Shown here: positions 4,951 to 6,525 of the stretch, in pieces
Layout: every line of letters begins with the position of its first letter
How positions within the stretch are numbered: the stretch's first letter is position 1
NCBI GenBank assembly: GCA_023665245.1
Contig: JAMPEH010000133.1
Coordinates: 1 to 6,525, forward strand
DNA from: Muribaculaceae bacterium
Lineage (GTDB): Bacteria; Pseudomonadota; Alphaproteobacteria; Rs-D84
Length of the DNA stretch: 6,525 nt
Direction of reading: 5' to 3'
Notes under the pieces: generated by a model
What the model was told of the DNA's origin: nothing
The model's database searches: none
Seen by the model: only the letters and a program-made list of their open reading frames with translations
Position numbers and translations under genes: made by a program

Positions 4951-5376
4951 ATGATAGCAATCGGATGTGACCACGGTGGTTACGAATTAAAAAAAGAAAT
5001 AATAGAACATCTCAAAAACAGAGGATTTGAGGTAAAGGACATGGGCTGTGACAGCAGTGAGTCCTGCGATTATCCAATCTATGCAAAGGTAGTTGCAGAG
5101 GAGGTAAGCTACGGCAGATGCGAGCTTGGAATATTGATATGCGGAACGGGAATTGGAATGTCCATGGCGGCAAACAAGGTTTCGGGAATCCGTGCCGCAC
5201 ATTGTACGGACTGTTTTTCCGCAAGGGCAACAAGAGAGCATAACAATGCAAATATATTGTGTCTGGGTGCAAGGATAACAGGACCGGGGCTTGCACTTAT
5301 GCTGGTAGATGAATTTCTTGACACACCGTTTTCGGGGGACGAACGTCATATCAGACGAAATAACATGTTTAGCTAA
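4951..5376 (+). CDS. rpiB: Ribose-5-phosphate isomerase B
   Basis: RpiB interconverts ribulose 5-phosphate and ribose 5-phosphate in the cytosolic non-oxidative pentose phosphate pathway. The 141-residue protein is near the usual length of 140-150. It shows IGCDHGG near the N-terminus (phosphate/sugar binding Asp7-His8), the catalytic cysteine and anion hole in LICGTGIGMSMAANK (Cys64, Thr66), and TREHNNANILCLGAR (His97, general acid region). The C-terminal ERHIRRNNMF replaces the more common RHQRRVDKI. The related enzyme LacAB (galactose-6-P isomerase) shares the fold, but the CGTGIGM motif and synteny favour RpiB. I chose ATG 4951 because GGAGGA (4940-4945) lies 5 nt upstream; the earlier in-frame ATG at 4930 has no ribosome site and would add seven unconserved residues. 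It lies 95 nt after sua5 with no terminator visible between, so the two are probably cotranscribed. Confidence 0.94.
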   Translation: MIAIGCDHGGYELKKEIIEHLKNRGFEVKDMGCDSSESCDYPIYAKVVAEEVSYGRCELGILICGTGIGMSMAANKVSGIRAAHCTDCFSARATREHNNANILCLGARITGPGLALMLVDEFLDTPFSGDERHIRRNNMFS

Positions 5377-5383
5377 GCAATGA

Positions 5384-5410
5384 AAAATTTGAGTTTTTGC
5401 ATCAAATTTT
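5384..5410 (+). other. AT-only inverted repeat after rpiB
   Basis: AAAATTTGA (5384-5392) and TCAAATTTT (5402-5410) form a 9-bp stem around a 9-nt loop, 8 nt after the rpiB stop. With almost no G-C pairs and no following U-tract it would be a weak terminator at best. The rest of 5411-5516 is AT-rich with no ORF or RNA gene that I can support. Confidence 0.3.
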
Positions 5411-5516
5411 CACAAGAATGGTTTCATTGGAATAACAAAATAAAAATGTGGGAAACAATACATTAGTATAAATGTCAAATTGGGTACAAAATATGTGTAA
5501 AATTAAACAAAATTTG

Positions 5517-5545
5517 TTGAAAATTCTACAAAAATCGTTTATAAT
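5517..5545 (+). promoter_or_regulatory. Promoter of the ATP synthase operon
   Basis: TTGAAA (5517-5522) and TATAAT (5540-5545) with a 17-bp spacer; transcription is predicted to start near 5552, only about 32 nt before the first atp gene. The AT-rich stretch upstream (5410-5516) could act as an UP-like element. Confidence 0.75.
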
Positions 5546-5556
5546 ACTCGGTATCT

Positions 5557-5587
5557 GTGAAATTATGGTAGGACAGTGAAATTATGG
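5557..5587 (+). repeat. 12-nt direct repeat spanning the first atp start codon, with a tiny upstream ORF
   Basis: GTGAAATTATGG occurs at 5557-5568 and again at 5576-5587, the second copy containing the start codon used by atpZ. The first copy opens ATG GTA GGA CAG TGA (5565-5579), a four-codon ORF ending 4 nt before the gene start. Neither start has a canonical ribosome site; AGGA at 5570-5573 is the best candidate for the downstream one. Duplicated start regions may modulate initiation, but this is only inference. Confidence 0.4.
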
Positions 5588-5796
5588 ATAAGAAAAACAA
5601 TCAGGTATGGAGAATGCTTTTTTTAATTTCACAAATAGGAATTACTATGCTGACTACTGTTTTTATGAGCCTTGCCATAGGCTATTTTATTGACAGACAT
5701 TTTGGTACAAAGCTGATTGGATGGTTTATTGTCATTGGAGTTATTGCAGGTGTGAGGTCTGTATGTATACTCATAAAAAAGTATCTTGAAAAATAG
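5584..5796 (+). CDS. atpZ: AtpZ-like small membrane protein of the F1Fo ATP synthase operon
   Basis: The 70-residue protein has two membrane segments (about 11-33 and 43-64) joined by GYFIDRHFGTK (33-43), the G-x-x-x-D-x-x-x-G-T signature of the AtpZ / ATPase_gene1 family, and ends in a lysine-rich tail. Members precede atpI or atpB in Firmicutes atp operons and have been linked to Mg2+ uptake and to assembly or stability of the synthase together with AtpI. The location 18 nt before the AtpI-like gene supports this. Start ATG 5584 is preceded only by a weak AGGA (5570-5573), and the region repeats 5557-5568. The annotation name varies between genomes (AtpZ, AtpI/Gmx2-type), so the symbol is less certain than the family. 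Confidence 0.82.
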   Translation: MDKKNNQVWRMLFLISQIGITMLTTVFMSLAIGYFIDRHFGTKLIGWFIVIGVIAGVRSVCILIKKYLEK

Positions 5797-5813
5797 CGGA
5801 ATTTGCAAAAAAT

Positions 5814-6440
5814 GTGCTTATAAAAATGCAGTTTTCTATAGAGGGAGTTGTGAAAGAGGTGGCTGCACGAAGGGTTTTAATGCAACTTTATATAGGAATA
5901 GGCATTTATTTTGCGGTGTTTGGAATTCTTGGTGTCATATTTATGCGGCCCATATGGCTTTTTATTGTATCACTTTTTGTCGGATGTGCGGCTGCATGTT
6001 TTATTGCATACAACATGTATGATGTGCTCGACAGGGCACTTGAGCTTGAGACTGGTAAGGCAAAGAGCTTTGTAACGATAAGAAGCATGATAAGACTTGT
6101 CGTGTGTCTTGTACTTATGGCTGCAGGCATAATGGTGGATTGGGTATCCTTTGTGGGAGTTACCGTGGGTCTGCTCGGACTTAAGGTGTCAGCATTCCTG
6201 AATCCTGTGGTAAGGAAAATCACAGGGGACGTTACGGCGGCTTCGGAGAAAGAACCTTCAGTTGATATAGAAGTGTCAGATGGCAATACGGAAATGACAG
6301 GCAAGGAAATTACTGCAAAAGCAGTTGCGGAGCTTGAAGCAGCTGCGGAAGATCATCAGATGGATGATGACTACGAGGATGAGCTGATAAAAAAATATTT
6401 CAAAAAGTACACAGAAAAATATAAAGACAGATATATGTAG
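5814..6440 (+). CDS. atpI: ATP synthase subunit I (AtpI) with long charged C-terminal tail
   Basis: The 208-residue product has four predicted membrane segments (about 25-44, 47-67, 92-108 and 110-128) in the two-hairpin layout of the ATP synthase I family, which helps assemble the Fo c-ring and may transport Mg2+ with AtpZ. Position between atpZ and a probable atpB supports the call. Usual AtpI proteins end soon after the fourth segment, at about 120-135 residues. This one continues for about 75 residues, first acidic (EVSDGNTEMTGKE; DHQMDDDYEDE) and then a basic-aromatic end (KKYFKKYTEKYKDRYM), which should lie in the cytoplasm. The start is uncertain: GTG 5814 and ATG 5826 lack ribosome sites, whereas ATG 5880 has AAGGG 6 nt upstream but leaves almost nothing before the first membrane segment. 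I keep the longest form. Confidence 0.8.
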   Translation: MLIKMQFSIEGVVKEVAARRVLMQLYIGIGIYFAVFGILGVIFMRPIWLFIVSLFVGCAAACFIAYNMYDVLDRALELETGKAKSFVTIRSMIRLVVCLVLMAAGIMVDWVSFVGVTVGLLGLKVSAFLNPVVRKITGDVTAASEKEPSVDIEVSDGNTEMTGKEITAKAVAELEAAAEDHQMDDDYEDELIKKYFKKYTEKYKDRYM

Positions 6441-6486
6441 GGCAAGTGCTCTTTATATATAATAACATATGAAGGAGGGTGAGTAT

Positions 6487-6525
6487 ATGATAAGTGGTGT
6501 AGCCACTGGAACCGGTCTGATACAC
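6487..6525 (+). CDS. atpB: Probable ATP synthase Fo subunit a, start only (cut by window edge)
   Basis: Thirteen codons (MISGVATGTGLIH) are open to the window end. The start is defined by GAAGGAGGGTGA, with AAGGAGG at 6472-6478 and 8 nt to the ATG, a much stronger ribosome site than either preceding atp gene has. Identity is inferred from operon order: subunit a normally follows AtpI, and the 46-nt gap has no terminator. The visible residues alone do not prove it. Confidence 0.6.
   Translation, partial: MISGVATGTGLIH

Noticed and set aside
5786..6022. 78-residue plus-strand ORF overlapping atpZ end and atpI
   Set aside because: It is out of frame with the membrane protein, rich in cysteine and aromatic residues by chance, and has no ribosome site.

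Overview
The window looks like chromosomal DNA of a low-GC Gram-positive anaerobe, most likely a gut or rumen Lachnospiraceae (Roseburia / Agathobacter / Butyrivibrio neighbourhood). This is inferred from the strong AGGAGG ribosome sites, the BspA-type leucine-rich-repeat surface protein with a Lachnospiraceae-style lysine-rich C-terminal module, a CptN-like type III toxin, and the order sua5 (ywlC) - rpiB - atpZ - atpI - atpB, a trimmed form of the Firmicutes ywlC...rpiB...atp neighbourhood. No 16S or other species-level marker is present.

Left part (1-570): a type I toxin-antitoxin cassette that is too small for ordinary gene calling. A 32-residue hydrophobic, basic-tailed peptide is encoded at 341-439 on the minus strand, with a strong ribosome site, an extended -10 promoter at 537-566 and a leader able to form two mutually exclusive hairpins. 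Converging on it from the plus strand is a predicted antisense RNA of about 105 nt (promoter 213-241, terminator 314-352) covering the 3' end of the toxin message. The promoter and 5' leader recur almost perfectly at 1-70, so a second toxin copy should lie just outside the left edge.

Middle (594-3159): a large BspA-like LRR surface protein of about 820 residues. Its promoter, ribosome site and signal peptide (from 698) are intact, but a run of nine G at 773-781 puts the signal peptide out of frame with the 790-residue body. Seven or ten G would restore one continuous secreted protein. This looks like an on/off phase-variation switch caught in the OFF state, unless it is a homopolymer sequencing error. 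The gene also carries four near-identical 69-bp tandem repeats.

Next (3170-3649): a type III (protein-RNA) toxin-antitoxin locus of the CptIN/ToxIN kind. It has a perfect-consensus promoter, two 46-nt direct repeats whose sequence differences preserve an H-type pseudoknot, a strong intrinsic terminator, and then a ToxN-family toxin gene. The toxin is only 91 residues and appears to lack its C-terminal part.

Right part (3701-6525): housekeeping genes. Sua5/YwlC makes threonylcarbamoyl-AMP for tRNA t6A synthesis, RpiB interconverts ribulose-5-P and ribose-5-P, and a separate promoter at 5517-5545 starts the F1Fo ATP synthase operon (atpZ, atpI, and the first 13 codons of a probable atpB). The striking layout is a switchable surface protein placed between two RNA-controlled toxin modules, next to a conserved core operon.
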